Part shown: in pieces, positions 44,571 to 53,436 of the stretch | Layout: each line of letters starts with the position of its first letter | Position numbering within the stretch: position 1 is the stretch's first letter | Assembly (NCBI GenBank): GCA_030150045.1 | Contig: JASLGM010000032.1 | Span: 1-60,299 of the forward strand | Length of the DNA: 60,299 bases | DNA from: Taishania sp. | GTDB lineage: Bacteria; Bacteroidota; Bacteroidia; Flavobacteriales_D; Crocinitomicaceae | Direction: 5' to 3' | Program-made: the position numbers and the translations under genes | The notes under the pieces: generated by a model | Seen by the model: the letters and a program-made list of their open reading frames with translations, nothing else | The model's database searches: none | Told to the model about the DNA's origin: nothing

Positions 44571-44585
44571 TCCCTCTCTCTCCGC
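44571..44585 (+). repeat. attR
   Basis: TCCCTCTCTCTCCGC, identical to the tRNA-Ser 3' end at 39584-39598; the remaining tRNA sequence is absent here, as expected after integration. Confidence 0.9.
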
Positions 44586-44618
44586 AAGACTTGGTTTAAC
44601 GACTGAGTCTTTTTTTTG
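44586..44618 (+). terminator. Displaced original tRNA-Ser terminator
   Basis: AAGACT (44586-44591) pairs with AGTCTT (44606-44611) followed by eight Ts. It follows attR directly and would have followed the tRNA before integration. Confidence 0.6.
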
Positions 44619-44680
44619 CCCAAAATTCAGCAATACATTTTCTATAAAAACCAGAATGAGGTTTTCTTTAATCCTATATT

Positions 44681-44836
44681 TTGGCAGCTTTAACGGTCTA
44701 TGCGCTTTAGTAAATTCCGGAAAACAGGTTCACCAGCTCTTTGCCACGTGCTTCCGGTGGTCGCAGTAGCAAACAAGCGTTCACACTCTTTTCCGATCAT
44801 TTAGCTACCGCGCTCCGCCCTAGCTGATGATCTGTT
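44681..44836 (+). repeat. Structured repeat F1, copy B
   Basis: TTGGCAGCTTTAACGGTCT start, GCGCTTTAGT, outer arm CCGGAAAACAGG, inner hairpin TTTGCCAC/GTAGCAAA around GTGCTTCCGGTGGTCGCA (one mismatch), outer arm CTTTTCCGA, then TAGCTACCGCGCTCCGCCCT and AGCTGATGATCTGTTTT. It is followed by F2 copy B 126 bases later. Confidence 0.88.
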
Positions 44837-44962
44837 TTCAATTATTCAATGGTTCTCTTTTGCAAAACGAATTTCTCTTTTTCATCAGCTATTCCCATCT
44901 ATTAGAAAAGATTAATCACTTTCTCATTTCGATTTTCTGTGAGCAAAAAACACATTCTTTTC

Positions 44963-45090
44963 AACGGAATCTTCCGCTAAGGATAGTAGCGGCATCCTTT
45001 TGTCCTCAAGGCAAGTTGAGGCAAAAGATAAAGCGGATAGCCTGACCTTTTCCCTTCCTAAAAATCTTAGGTAGGGGAAAGGAAGCGGCC
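44963..45090 (+). repeat. Structured repeat F2, copy B
   Basis: TTCCGCTAAGGATAGTAGCG, hairpin 1 (CTTTTGTCCTCAA with TTGAGGCAAAAG, one bulge), AAGCGGATAGCCTGACC, then hairpin 2 (CTTTTCCCTTCCTAA with TTAGGTAGGGGAAAGG). It lies just downstream (3') of the convergent sulfatase gene. Confidence 0.88.
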
Positions 45091-45110
45091 AAAAATGCAT
45101 TTAAAAAGTT

Positions 45111-47414
45111 TTATTTTATTGTATAAATCAACGTTTCAAGGAAATCGATTCGGTACTTTTCACCTAAGGGATTCCAAATATAAACCTCAATCTCGTCGCC
45201 TTTTTCGGCTTCCGGAAGGAAGAAACGTTGTGAAACTGTCTGGGGATCTTTGTGAATAAAAATAGGATTGTAATAATACCCATTTTCCTTGCGACGCACA
45301 GAAATGACGATGCGCAAGTCCTTCACATTAGCCACGTGTTTCATGTATAATTCCAAAATTGGCGCACCATTTTCAGGAACAACAATTTTTTCAATTGGGA
45401 AGAATTCGACATCAGTTTGAACGGTTTCACGGTTTACTTTATAGCTGATTTGTTTCCCTTTTTTCTGTTCTAAATACAGAGGTATCGGCAGTAAATTTTG
45501 ATTGGTGGTCGTGAACATACTCATCCACTGGAAGGTATTCAGCCTCGACTCCATTTCTTTTTGCTTTTTGGGATGTAATACAGGTTGAATCTGTAATTTA
45601 TCGTCGATTTTGTACAATTGATTTTTGGAAAGGAAGTAGCCGTCGTGGTAAATATCTTCAACAAAGCGATGTCCACTCATATAGACCAATGTTCTGTTCT
45701 TATTTGCTCCTTCAACTTTCAGGTTTTGACCTAAAGCGGTACTTACCTTTGGTACGGTAACTCCATATTTTCGCAAAATGGCGTAGATGGAAGGTAAGAC
45801 GTCTAAGTGCGTCACCACATTTTTACTAATCGCTGGTGTTTTTAACTTTGGACTGAAAATCATCAACGGAACATGGTATCTTTTTAAAGAGTTCTTGATC
45901 GGCGCATCTGTCATTGGGTGATCTCCCGAAAGGATGAAAATGGTGTTTTTATAGTTGGGTTTCTTTTCATATTCAGTAAAGAATTCACGCAGGGCGTCGT
46001 CTGTAAATAAGGTGGTGATATAGGCTTTGTTGTACTTCGTGAAACGCTCTATGGCATCGGGTGAAGTTACTTTATCCTGCACCATTTTCTTTAACTTATT
46101 AAGATAAGCATTCGTCTCGGGTAAATAGTAGGGTGAATGCATGGAACCTGAAAAGAAGACTTCCAAATAGTTTCTGTCCGCGTATTCGGCTTGGTTTTTC
46201 ATTGATTCTCTAAAGAGCGACTTGTCATCATAACCCCAGAAATATCCATCGTTGGCAATGATAGGGCGGTAGTGTTTCGGGAAATTTGACTTGTCATAAA
46301 TAGTATCTATTCCTTCGGAATGAAAGAAATTGTCTTTGGAATGGAACCATGCACCAAGACCGTAGTTGAAACGTGTGTAATAGTCATTAGATTTTAATAC
46401 TGATACCAAACTCAAAAATCGTGGATATCCTTGTAATTGCATAAACCCAACAGGACCGTAAGGTAAAGAGCCAATTAGGGATGGAACAGCTGCAAAAGAA
46501 CGCTCTCCCAAAGTAAAAGCGTTTTCCCAATACAAAGATCTGTTTTTCAAACTATCCAAATAAGGCATGAGGTGTAAACCATTGTCCGGATGGATATAAT
46601 CATCGTTTAGCCCTTCCATGATTAAGTATACGACATTTGGTTTTTCTTCAAACGCTTCGAAGTAATTCGCTAAATAGTCAGTCGTATCTAAGGTGTGAAG
46701 TAAAGGGAAGCTGTCCTGTAAATAAGTATTGGGAAAATAAGTATGATACGCATCGATTTTGTCTTGGTCGTAAGTATAGTATTTAGGGTGACTTTTTTCC
46801 CAATAATAAAGGGAGATTTCTTTGTAAAAGAAAAGAGATTTATTGACAAAATAGTTGTTGCTCGTTAAAGGAGTAAGGACAATAATTAAACTCCAAAAGA
46901 AGGAGAATAATAAGTATTTCTTTACTTTTTTGATTGGGATCGTTATTTCTTTATGTCGCATTACTTTGCGGATAAAGAAGAACAAGAGAATTAAGAAGAG
47001 AATTACAGCTATCAAAAGACCTATTAATGTCGATTCCGGATATCCTGAGTTTAAAGCTGTCAACATGATCTCGTCATAGGTGTGCATGATTAAGATGCGA
47101 CCTAGCGGTATGCGTTGACTGAAAAAATAAGCAAGGAAAATAAGATGATTAAAAAACAATACATGAAAGATGAGCATCCCCGTGTAATGTAAAAGTGTTG
47201 GAATACCTTTTTTACGGAATAAGAATTGCATACCTAGCAGAAGCATAAAAAAAAGTGCAAAGTCGCTAAGTACACCTAAACCTTCTAACAACCAAAGTCC
47301 TTTTCGTTCTATTGATGGCGTCAGAAAAAATGAACCAACTACTTCAACTATTCGAAGGAACAGAATAAGGCTAAAGACGTAAATAAAACTGTTCTTTCTT
47401 TTTATGGTAATCAT
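45111..47414 (-). CDS. LTA-synthase-like sulfatase-family membrane protein
   Basis: 767 residues. Five N-terminal helices (residues about 10-205), then a large extracytoplasmic alkaline-phosphatase/sulfatase domain from about 255. Motifs: YLIMEGLNDD (metal Glu), GERSFAAVPSLIGSLP (nucleophile region), SGDHPMTD (metal Asp/His) and THLDVLPSIYAILR. The nucleophile position appears to be Ser rather than the Thr of classical LtaS. It probably transfers a phospho-alcohol group to an envelope polymer or lipid; the substrate is unknown. Confidence 0.85.
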   Translation of the reverse strand: MITIKRKNSFIYVFSLILFLRIVEVVGSFFLTPSIERKGLWLLEGLGVLSDFALFFMLLLGMQFLFRKKGIPTLLHYTGMLIFHVLFFNHLIFLAYFFSQRIPLGRILIMHTYDEIMLTALNSGYPESTLIGLLIAVILFLILLFFFIRKVMRHKEITIPIKKVKKYLLFSFFWSLIIVLTPLTSNNYFVNKSLFFYKEISLYYWEKSHPKYYTYDQDKIDAYHTYFPNTYLQDSFPLLHTLDTTDYLANYFEAFEEKPNVVYLIMEGLNDDYIHPDNGLHLMPYLDSLKNRSLYWENAFTLGERSFAAVPSLIGSLPYGPVGFMQLQGYPRFLSLVSVLKSNDYYTRFNYGLGAWFHSKDNFFHSEGIDTIYDKSNFPKHYRPIIANDGYFWGYDDKSLFRESMKNQAEYADRNYLEVFFSGSMHSPYYLPETNAYLNKLKKMVQDKVTSPDAIERFTKYNKAYITTLFTDDALREFFTEYEKKPNYKNTIFILSGDHPMTDAPIKNSLKRYHVPLMIFSPKLKTPAISKNVVTHLDVLPSIYAILRKYGVTVPKVSTALGQNLKVEGANKNRTLVYMSGHRFVEDIYHDGYFLSKNQLYKIDDKLQIQPVLHPKKQKEMESRLNTFQWMSMFTTTNQNLLPIPLYLEQKKGKQISYKVNRETVQTDVEFFPIEKIVVPENGAPILELYMKHVANVKDLRIVISVRRKENGYYYNPIFIHKDPQTVSQRFFLPEAEKGDEIEVYIWNPLGEKYRIDFLETLIYTIK

Positions 47415-47548
47415 GTATGTTATTTGTAAGTTGAATGGAATTAATAAAAGTAACTAATTCTTTATTGTTTTAAGGGATTTTATCGAATTAAGGAGTTGCT
47501 TAAATAGGTTTTTTTTATTTCTAAAAGGATTCTTAGGTCGCTATTTTA

Positions 47549-47556
47549 TATCTTTG
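47549..47556 (+). promoter_or_regulatory. Promoter -7 element almost touching the adh start codon
   Basis: TATCTTTG, a full TAnnTTTG match, ends 4 bases before ATG 47561. Transcription would begin at or near the ATG, giving a leaderless mRNA. Confidence 0.55.
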
Positions 47557-47560
47557 AAAG

Positions 47561-48727
47561 ATGAACAATTTTGATATTTACAACCCCACACATATTGCTT
47601 TTGGTAAGGAGCAAATCGAAAGATTACCGCAATTATTAAGTAAAAACGGCGTAAAAAAAGTGCTTTTAGCTTATGGCGGTGGATCAATTAAAACAAATGG
47701 TGTTTATGATCGTGTGATAAAATCATTGGTTGATTTTGATGTTTTTGAATTTTCTGGTATAGAAGCTAATCCACAATATGCAACTTTAATGCAAGCGGTA
47801 GAAATCGTGAAAACGGAAAATATCGATTTTATACTTGCTGTTGGTGGCGGATCGGTTATTGATGGAATCAAATTTGTCTCCGGCGCTTCTTGTTATGAAG
47901 GGGATCCATGGGACGTACTACAACGTAAAGAAGGATGTGTTTTTAAAGAGGCTGTTCCTTTTGGAACGGTGCTTACTTTGCCAGCAACCGGTTCTGAAGC
48001 AAATTCAGGTGCAGTTATTTCTCGAAAGGAAACCAAGGAGAAATTAGCAATGGGTGGTCCAAAATTTTTCCCTGTATTTTCAATTTGTGAACCTGGTGTT
48101 GTCGCTTCTCTTCCGAAAAGACAATTGGCGAATGGAATTGTTGATGCGTATATGCATACCTTAGAGCAGTATTTAACCTTGCCAATGGGAAATCGTTTGC
48201 AGGAAAGACATGCAGAAGGTATTTTACTTACTTTGCGTGAAATAGCTCATGATCTATTAGCAGACCCATCTAATCATGAGTTGGCCGCAAATTTCATGTA
48301 TTCAGCAACACAAGCTTTGAATGGAAATCTTAGAGCTGGTGTTGCGTATGATTGGTGTACACACATGATCGGACATGAATTGACTGCGTTTTATGGGATT
48401 GACCACGCACGAACTTTAGCGATTATTGTCCCTCGTTTGCTAGAGAATCAGTACGAAAATAAAAAAGAAATGTTAGCTCAATATGGAGAACGCGTTCTTG
48501 GCTTAGAAGGTCCGCGTGAGTTCATCGCAAAGTCTGCAATCGTAGAAACAGAAATTTTCTTTCAATCACTTGGCATAGATACTCGTTTACATCAGTATAC
48601 GGAAGATACTTCTTTTATCGCAAATGAGATAAAAGAAAGGTTCATTGCTCGTGGCTGGACTAAAATGGGAGAGCGTGGAGCTATCACGCCAGATGATGTG
48701 GCTGAAATAGTGACGCGTTCAATATAA
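47561..48727 (+). CDS. Iron-containing alcohol dehydrogenase
   Basis: 388 residues, group III alcohol dehydrogenase of the YqhD/BDH type, NADPH-dependent aldehyde or butanol dehydrogenase. NAD(P)-binding GGGSVIDGIKF (near residue 96) and metal ligands Asp in GIVDAYMHTLEQ, then His in HMIGHELTAFYGIDHARTL. The N-terminal YNPTHIAFGKEQIE is the usual family start. It is 4 bases before the next gene. Probably leaderless (see the promoter). Confidence 0.92.
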   Translation: MNNFDIYNPTHIAFGKEQIERLPQLLSKNGVKKVLLAYGGGSIKTNGVYDRVIKSLVDFDVFEFSGIEANPQYATLMQAVEIVKTENIDFILAVGGGSVIDGIKFVSGASCYEGDPWDVLQRKEGCVFKEAVPFGTVLTLPATGSEANSGAVISRKETKEKLAMGGPKFFPVFSICEPGVVASLPKRQLANGIVDAYMHTLEQYLTLPMGNRLQERHAEGILLTLREIAHDLLADPSNHELAANFMYSATQALNGNLRAGVAYDWCTHMIGHELTAFYGIDHARTLAIIVPRLLENQYENKKEMLAQYGERVLGLEGPREFIAKSAIVETEIFFQSLGIDTRLHQYTEDTSFIANEIKERFIARGWTKMGERGAITPDDVAEIVTRSI

Positions 48728-48731
48728 TACG

Positions 48732-49760
48732 ATGGAAAGTCGTCTTTTTCAAATCAGTGAACAAGTACTGCCCGAAGTGGTGGATCTTCTAACGGAAGTG
48801 ACTTTAGGAACAACCGGGGTGCGATACAAACATTTGGATACGCATCAACGGGTTCTCGAGGTTGATACCCCTCTATTTCTTTATCTAAAAAGACGAGAAC
48901 AAGTGTTAGGTAACATTACATTCTGTAGAAGGGGAAAGGATTGGTATATCCGTTATTTCGCTTTTAGAAGTAAGTTGCAACGCACCACAGAAACGAAAAC
49001 AGAAGACCGGAGTTCAAGTGTGTTAAAGAAAGAGATAAGTTCCTTCTTTAAAGCTGCCTTTTCTGGGGAGGTGGACGGTACCACAGTAGAACAATTTTAT
49101 GCATACATCGATCCAAAAAACGATAGGAGCAAGTGGATGAGCACCAATTTTGGTTTTCAAAAAATGGCAACGTTGAGTACGCAAACGTTTAGTCGTTTAT
49201 TTCCAAAAAAATCGAATCGTTTTCAGCTCGTCGCACCAAATGACGAATTGAAGGCTGCAGTTATACATCATTTTGGAAACCATGCCTTCTTTTTTGATGC
49301 TTTTCTGGACAAGAATAAATATGGGATACTGAGAGACGAAGAAGGGGCGCTTTTGGGATTTTGTCGGGTAACAATGGCGCATTGGAAGATAGAAAGTTTG
49401 GGAGGGAAAAATGGTGAATGGAAAGCAAAGGTATTGACTAAAACCCCTCTTATCAATCGTTTGATTTATCCGCCGAGGCACACTTTTGTTGTTCCTGATT
49501 CCGTTTGGGTTAACGATGGTAATCCGCAATTATTAACAGAATTATACGAAAGTTTAATTCAAGAGACCCAAGCGCACATGCTTATTTGGTGGACAGACGT
49601 AAACGAACCTCTTTATTTATCAGCGAAAAATAAAGTCAATTGGGGACCAATGCACAAAGTGTTAGGTACATCTCCAGTTGATGTGGTTGGTAAACGTAAG
49701 GAGGATGAAGTAGAAAAATTAACACAACCTATGTATGTTGTAGCGATTGATGCTATTTAA
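48732..49760 (+). CDS. Hypothetical protein, possibly two GNAT-like halves
   Basis: 342 residues, soluble. The stretch STNFGFQKMATLST (near residue 138) and a later GILRDEEGALLGFCRVTMAH (near residue 196) look like parts of GNAT acetyltransferase folds, so this may be a tandem GNAT-like protein, but no acetyl-CoA loop is clear. Co-transcribed with the alcohol dehydrogenase. Function not assigned. Confidence 0.65.
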   Translation: MESRLFQISEQVLPEVVDLLTEVTLGTTGVRYKHLDTHQRVLEVDTPLFLYLKRREQVLGNITFCRRGKDWYIRYFAFRSKLQRTTETKTEDRSSSVLKKEISSFFKAAFSGEVDGTTVEQFYAYIDPKNDRSKWMSTNFGFQKMATLSTQTFSRLFPKKSNRFQLVAPNDELKAAVIHHFGNHAFFFDAFLDKNKYGILRDEEGALLGFCRVTMAHWKIESLGGKNGEWKAKVLTKTPLINRLIYPPRHTFVVPDSVWVNDGNPQLLTELYESLIQETQAHMLIWWTDVNEPLYLSAKNKVNWGPMHKVLGTSPVDVVGKRKEDEVEKLTQPMYVVAIDAI

Positions 49761-49802
49761 CTCAATACTTTTTTAAATCTTTGTATACACAAAATAAAAA
49801 CT

Positions 49803-50594
49803 ATGAAAACAACTTTTTTTTCTTTCTTGGTAGTAAGCTGTTTATTATTCGCATGTTCGTCTTCAGAAGAAGACACAACAAAAAAAGCAGATACTAAAAT
49901 CACCTATGTGGATGATGATGAAAAAGATGTTTATGTCGCTACGATAGAAGCAGAGAAAGAAGATTATACTCTTGTGAAAAGTTTGATGTATCTGCGTGAA
50001 GACGGATCGACGGCCAGTACCTACGCATATCTTGATAAGGAAGACCAGATAAAGAAGATTGAAGAAGTGCATTTTGATGAGAAAACGAATTCATTCATTT
50101 ACCAAGATTTTTATCTTAAAGACGGTGTTCTTTTTGTTTCAAAGCATAGAGCACAAAGAAGCTTTGGGGACCAAAATGTATTTGGGGAACAAGTGAGTTA
50201 TTACAAAGCGGATGGAGCAGTTCTCAACTCAAAAGATCGCGTTGCCCAGTTTGAAGAATATTTAGGTGAGCAATCATTTAGAAAGATAGATCCCGTTTCG
50301 CATTCGATGGATGTGGCATACAGGATGTTACGCCAAGAAGCAGAATTCCAAACTACTTTTCAAGGATTTGTAAATGCAGGTGCTTATGATTTCTTAATTG
50401 TTGGAGGAGCAAATGCAACGGATTACACGAGTTCACTTGCATTACAAGAAGATAATGCAACGCTACGTTATTTACGCAAAGAGGGTAAGAAAGCGTTAGG
50501 ACAATTGTTGCGCGTGAATTTTGAACGTTTTACTGATGTACAAGGCTATGAAATGCAGATATTGACGGATTTAGCCCTGATCAAAGAACAGTAA
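49803..50594 (+). CDS. Lipoprotein of unknown function, 263 residues
   Basis: Signal peptide ending LLFAC (lipobox, Cys18), a Ser/Asp/Lys-rich linker, then an acidic, mostly beta and helical mature domain (EDQIKKIEEVHFDEKTN, RKIDPVSHSMDVAYRML). No domain is recognised. A near-match promoter (AAATCTTTG) lies upstream. Stands alone between two transcripts. Confidence 0.75.
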   Translation: MKTTFFSFLVVSCLLFACSSSEEDTTKKADTKITYVDDDEKDVYVATIEAEKEDYTLVKSLMYLREDGSTASTYAYLDKEDQIKKIEEVHFDEKTNSFIYQDFYLKDGVLFVSKHRAQRSFGDQNVFGEQVSYYKADGAVLNSKDRVAQFEEYLGEQSFRKIDPVSHSMDVAYRMLRQEAEFQTTFQGFVNAGAYDFLIVGGANATDYTSSLALQEDNATLRYLRKEGKKALGQLLRVNFERFTDVQGYEMQILTDLALIKEQ

Positions 50595-50658
50595 ATTTCC
50601 GTTTATCGCTTTTTCTAACCGAATATATAATTAGCATCCGTACATACCTTTTATCTTG

Positions 50659-50666
50659 TATTTTTG
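50659..50666 (+). promoter_or_regulatory. Putative promoter -7 element for the beta-barrel/GLPGLI pair
   Basis: TATTTTTG, a full TAnnTTTG match, 22 bases before ATG 50689. Confidence 0.5.
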
Positions 50667-50688
50667 TGCGACTTATTTTATTTGAATA

Positions 50689-53436
50689 ATGGTTAGAATT
50701 ATCAACGTTTTTATTTTTGTACTACTCACGACACTTGGTTTTTCACAAGAAATGAAAATTCAGGGAAATGTTGTAGACACGACAAACAACAGAGGAGCTC
50801 TTAAAAATGCGGTTGCCATGCTTGTACGCATGCGAGACAATAAAATGATCGATTTCCGACGTACGGATGAAAACGGTTATTTTATTTTCGATAAGGTTCC
50901 CATGGACACCGTTACATTAACCATCGCCCATCCTGGATATGAAGATCGTGAAATCTATATCGTAGGAACACCAGAAAATCTTGACATAAACATTCCTGAA
51001 TTAAGAATGTATAAACCAGCGCAACAGATCGATGAAGTCATGATTTTCGCCTACAAAACACCTATCTATTACAAAGGTGATACCTTGGTTTATGTAGCTG
51101 ATTCTTTCAAAGTACATGAAAATGCAACGGTAGAAGAACTACTTAAAAAGCTCCCTGGAATTGAAGTAGATGAAAGAGGGAACATCAAATCGCAAGGGCA
51201 AGAAATTGCTAAAGTGTTAGTAGATGGAGATGAATTCTTTGGTTCGGACCCAACCATAGCGACTAAGAACTTAGGAGCCAAGGCTGTAGAGTCTGTACAA
51301 GTATATGAAAAAACACAAGATGGTGTTTTTGGATCTGATGAAAAAATCAAAGTCCTTGACTTAAAATTAAAAGAAGAATATAAATCGGGTTACTTTGGTC
51401 GTGTTTCTGGAGCAAGCGATTTTGCGCTCATGCGAAAAAATAATCCCTTCTACGAAGGAGAAGTACTCTTCAACTATTTCAAAGGATCAACAAAGATATC
51501 TGTGTTCGGATTAGCAACAAACACACCAAGAAATAGTTTCGGATGGACAGACGTTAGCCGATTTGGATTAGAAAATGAAGCGTCGGGAGATCCATGGAAT
51601 TCTACAACGACAACAAACAATGGTATTCCACGCACCTTAAAAACAGGATTCTATTATGCAGATAAGTATGGGAAAAAGAAAAATACCGCGTTGCAGTTGA
51701 ACTATACCTATTACAACAATGAAATGGATTCCAGAAGTGCTAGTAGAACGCAGTTCTTCTTAACTGATACTACTTATTTTACGGATGATTCTATTCGTAA
51801 TTTGAATAAAACAGAAAGTCATCGATTGAATTTAACCATTGAGACAAAGTTGGATTCATTGACAAAGTTGAAAATTAAGCCTACCTTAAGTATTGATCAG
51901 GCACAAACGAAATACTACAGTTTTACAGAATACCGAACTCCACAAGATTTAGCTACACTCGGAACGGATATTAATAATACCTCTAAATCTGACGGGTTAA
52001 ATGTAAGTACATTGGTGAATTTCGAACGTAAGTTTAAAAAACCTAGACGTGTCTTCACTTTTGACTACTATTTTAATCATATCGACAACAAAACAAAAAA
52101 CAATTTGTTGACCAACTCTCGTATCTATGCCATAGATTTCAATACCTTGGTGAATCAAGATAAGAACAACATCAACAAACAAACCTTGAATAACTTTTAT
52201 GTAGATTATACCGAACCGTTGAATAAAGTATTCCGTTTAACAGCTGGTTATAACTTCATGATTGAGAAGATGAACCTGAACAAAAAGACCTATGATTTCG
52301 ATTCGTTAACAGGTGTTTATTCTTCGGTGAATCTAGGACTTTCAAACGAATTTGTTACCAACAGAATGGAACACAAAGGTGGATTAAAACTCTCTTTGGA
52401 TAAAGGTAAACATAATGCCTTCGCTCGTGTAGATGTGAGAAACGTTTCCATAGAAAACTTCAACATCCTGACAAGTAATACCATCAATCAAAACGTGACA
52501 AATCTTTTACCAAGTGCACGTTACGAATACAAACCAAGTATGGGAATGCGTTTGCGAATGGATTACACCACTTCCGCAGCACAGCCCTCTATTTCAAACT
52601 TGGCACCAGTTCCAGACAATACCAACCCAAATAGAATTGTCATTGGAAACATGGATTTGAAACCATCGTACACCCACAACTTCTCGTTTAACTTTAACAA
52701 GTTTAATCCAATGAACAGCAGCTTCGTTTGGTTAGGAGGTTTTGGATCACTTACACAAAATGCTTTCTCAACAGCTACGAATTTTGATCAAATGGGGCGT
52801 ATGGTTTCACAAACCATTAACGTAAACGGAGTCGCTTACACAGGAGTGTATGCAGGTGGAGGAGTGCCAATCAAAGGAAGGGAAATCTCTTTCAGACCAA
52901 TGGTGATGGCTAACTACAACCGCATGGTGAATCAGGTAAACTTAGAAGAAAACGTCACCAACTATTTATCCTTACTAGCAAAAGGTGAATTCGTTTTCCA
53001 ATGGGATTCTCTCGAGTTTAACCTCAGCGGACAGGTAGAATACATTAACCCTAAGTCAACCATTAGTTCCGTTTCTTCAACGCCGTATTACAAACAAACA
53101 TATACTGCGCGTGTTATGTGGAGAATTGGAAAAGGATTTGAATTAAGAACTGACGCACGTTACGTGTTGAATAGTCGTCTGGCTGATGGGTACAACTTGA
53201 ACTACCTTTTGTGGAACGCAGAAATCAGTAAAAATTTCTTGAAAACAGAGAATTTAATTCTATCTGTTTTGGCTAACGACATCCTAAATCAAAACACCAA
53301 CGCTGCAAGAACCGTAACCAACAACATGGTAGTAGATAATAGAACGGAATTGATCTCACGCTATTTCCTACTAAAATTGACCTATAGATTTAACAGTAAT
53401 AAAACGAAAGATGAAGACCCTAAATCACATTATTAA
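50689..53436 (+). CDS. Outer-membrane beta-barrel protein with carboxypeptidase-like domain
   Basis: 915 residues with a signal peptide (cut after GFSQ). Domains in order: a carboxypeptidase-regulatory-like beta-sandwich (residues about 22-110), a TonB-plug-like segment (ATVEELLKKLPGIEVDERG near residue 142; KVLVDGDEFFGSDP), then a large beta-barrel of the outer-membrane beta-barrel (OMP_b-brl_3) type. The DRGNIKSQGQEI-like plug marks this as a TonB-dependent-transporter relative that often pairs with GLPGLI proteins, as here (26-base overlap). Confidence 0.9.
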   Translation: MVRIINVFIFVLLTTLGFSQEMKIQGNVVDTTNNRGALKNAVAMLVRMRDNKMIDFRRTDENGYFIFDKVPMDTVTLTIAHPGYEDREIYIVGTPENLDINIPELRMYKPAQQIDEVMIFAYKTPIYYKGDTLVYVADSFKVHENATVEELLKKLPGIEVDERGNIKSQGQEIAKVLVDGDEFFGSDPTIATKNLGAKAVESVQVYEKTQDGVFGSDEKIKVLDLKLKEEYKSGYFGRVSGASDFALMRKNNPFYEGEVLFNYFKGSTKISVFGLATNTPRNSFGWTDVSRFGLENEASGDPWNSTTTTNNGIPRTLKTGFYYADKYGKKKNTALQLNYTYYNNEMDSRSASRTQFFLTDTTYFTDDSIRNLNKTESHRLNLTIETKLDSLTKLKIKPTLSIDQAQTKYYSFTEYRTPQDLATLGTDINNTSKSDGLNVSTLVNFERKFKKPRRVFTFDYYFNHIDNKTKNNLLTNSRIYAIDFNTLVNQDKNNINKQTLNNFYVDYTEPLNKVFRLTAGYNFMIEKMNLNKKTYDFDSLTGVYSSVNLGLSNEFVTNRMEHKGGLKLSLDKGKHNAFARVDVRNVSIENFNILTSNTINQNVTNLLPSARYEYKPSMGMRLRMDYTTSAAQPSISNLAPVPDNTNPNRIVIGNMDLKPSYTHNFSFNFNKFNPMNSSFVWLGGFGSLTQNAFSTATNFDQMGRMVSQTINVNGVAYTGVYAGGGVPIKGREISFRPMVMANYNRMVNQVNLEENVTNYLSLLAKGEFVFQWDSLEFNLSGQVEYINPKSTISSVSSTPYYKQTYTARVMWRIGKGFELRTDARYVLNSRLADGYNLNYLLWNAEISKNFLKTENLILSVLANDILNQNTNAARTVTNNMVVDNRTELISRYFLLKLTYRFNSNKTKDEDPKSHY

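Larger units (their letters stand above)
39584..44585. mobile_element. 5.0-kb integrated element in tRNA-Ser with Rep-like gene
   Basis: Bounded by two 15-bp direct repeats TCCCTCTCTCTCCGC, the first within the tRNA-Ser 3' end and the second beside the integrase end; repeat-to-repeat distance is 4987 bp. All six genes are on the minus strand: integrase, unknown 405-residue protein, excisionase-like HTH, wHTH protein, Rep-like protein and Zn-ribbon-like protein. No conjugation, capsid or coat genes were seen, so it is best described as an integrative plasmid-like or satellite element of unknown type. Confidence 0.9.

Noticed and set aside
39584..44585. The element as a complete filamentous prophage
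   Set aside because: The Rep-like gene fits, but no coat, adsorption or assembly (Zot-like) genes are present in 5 kb.
44557..44769. Open frame across attR and F1 copy B
   Set aside because: It crosses an integration junction and a repeat, with no conserved product.
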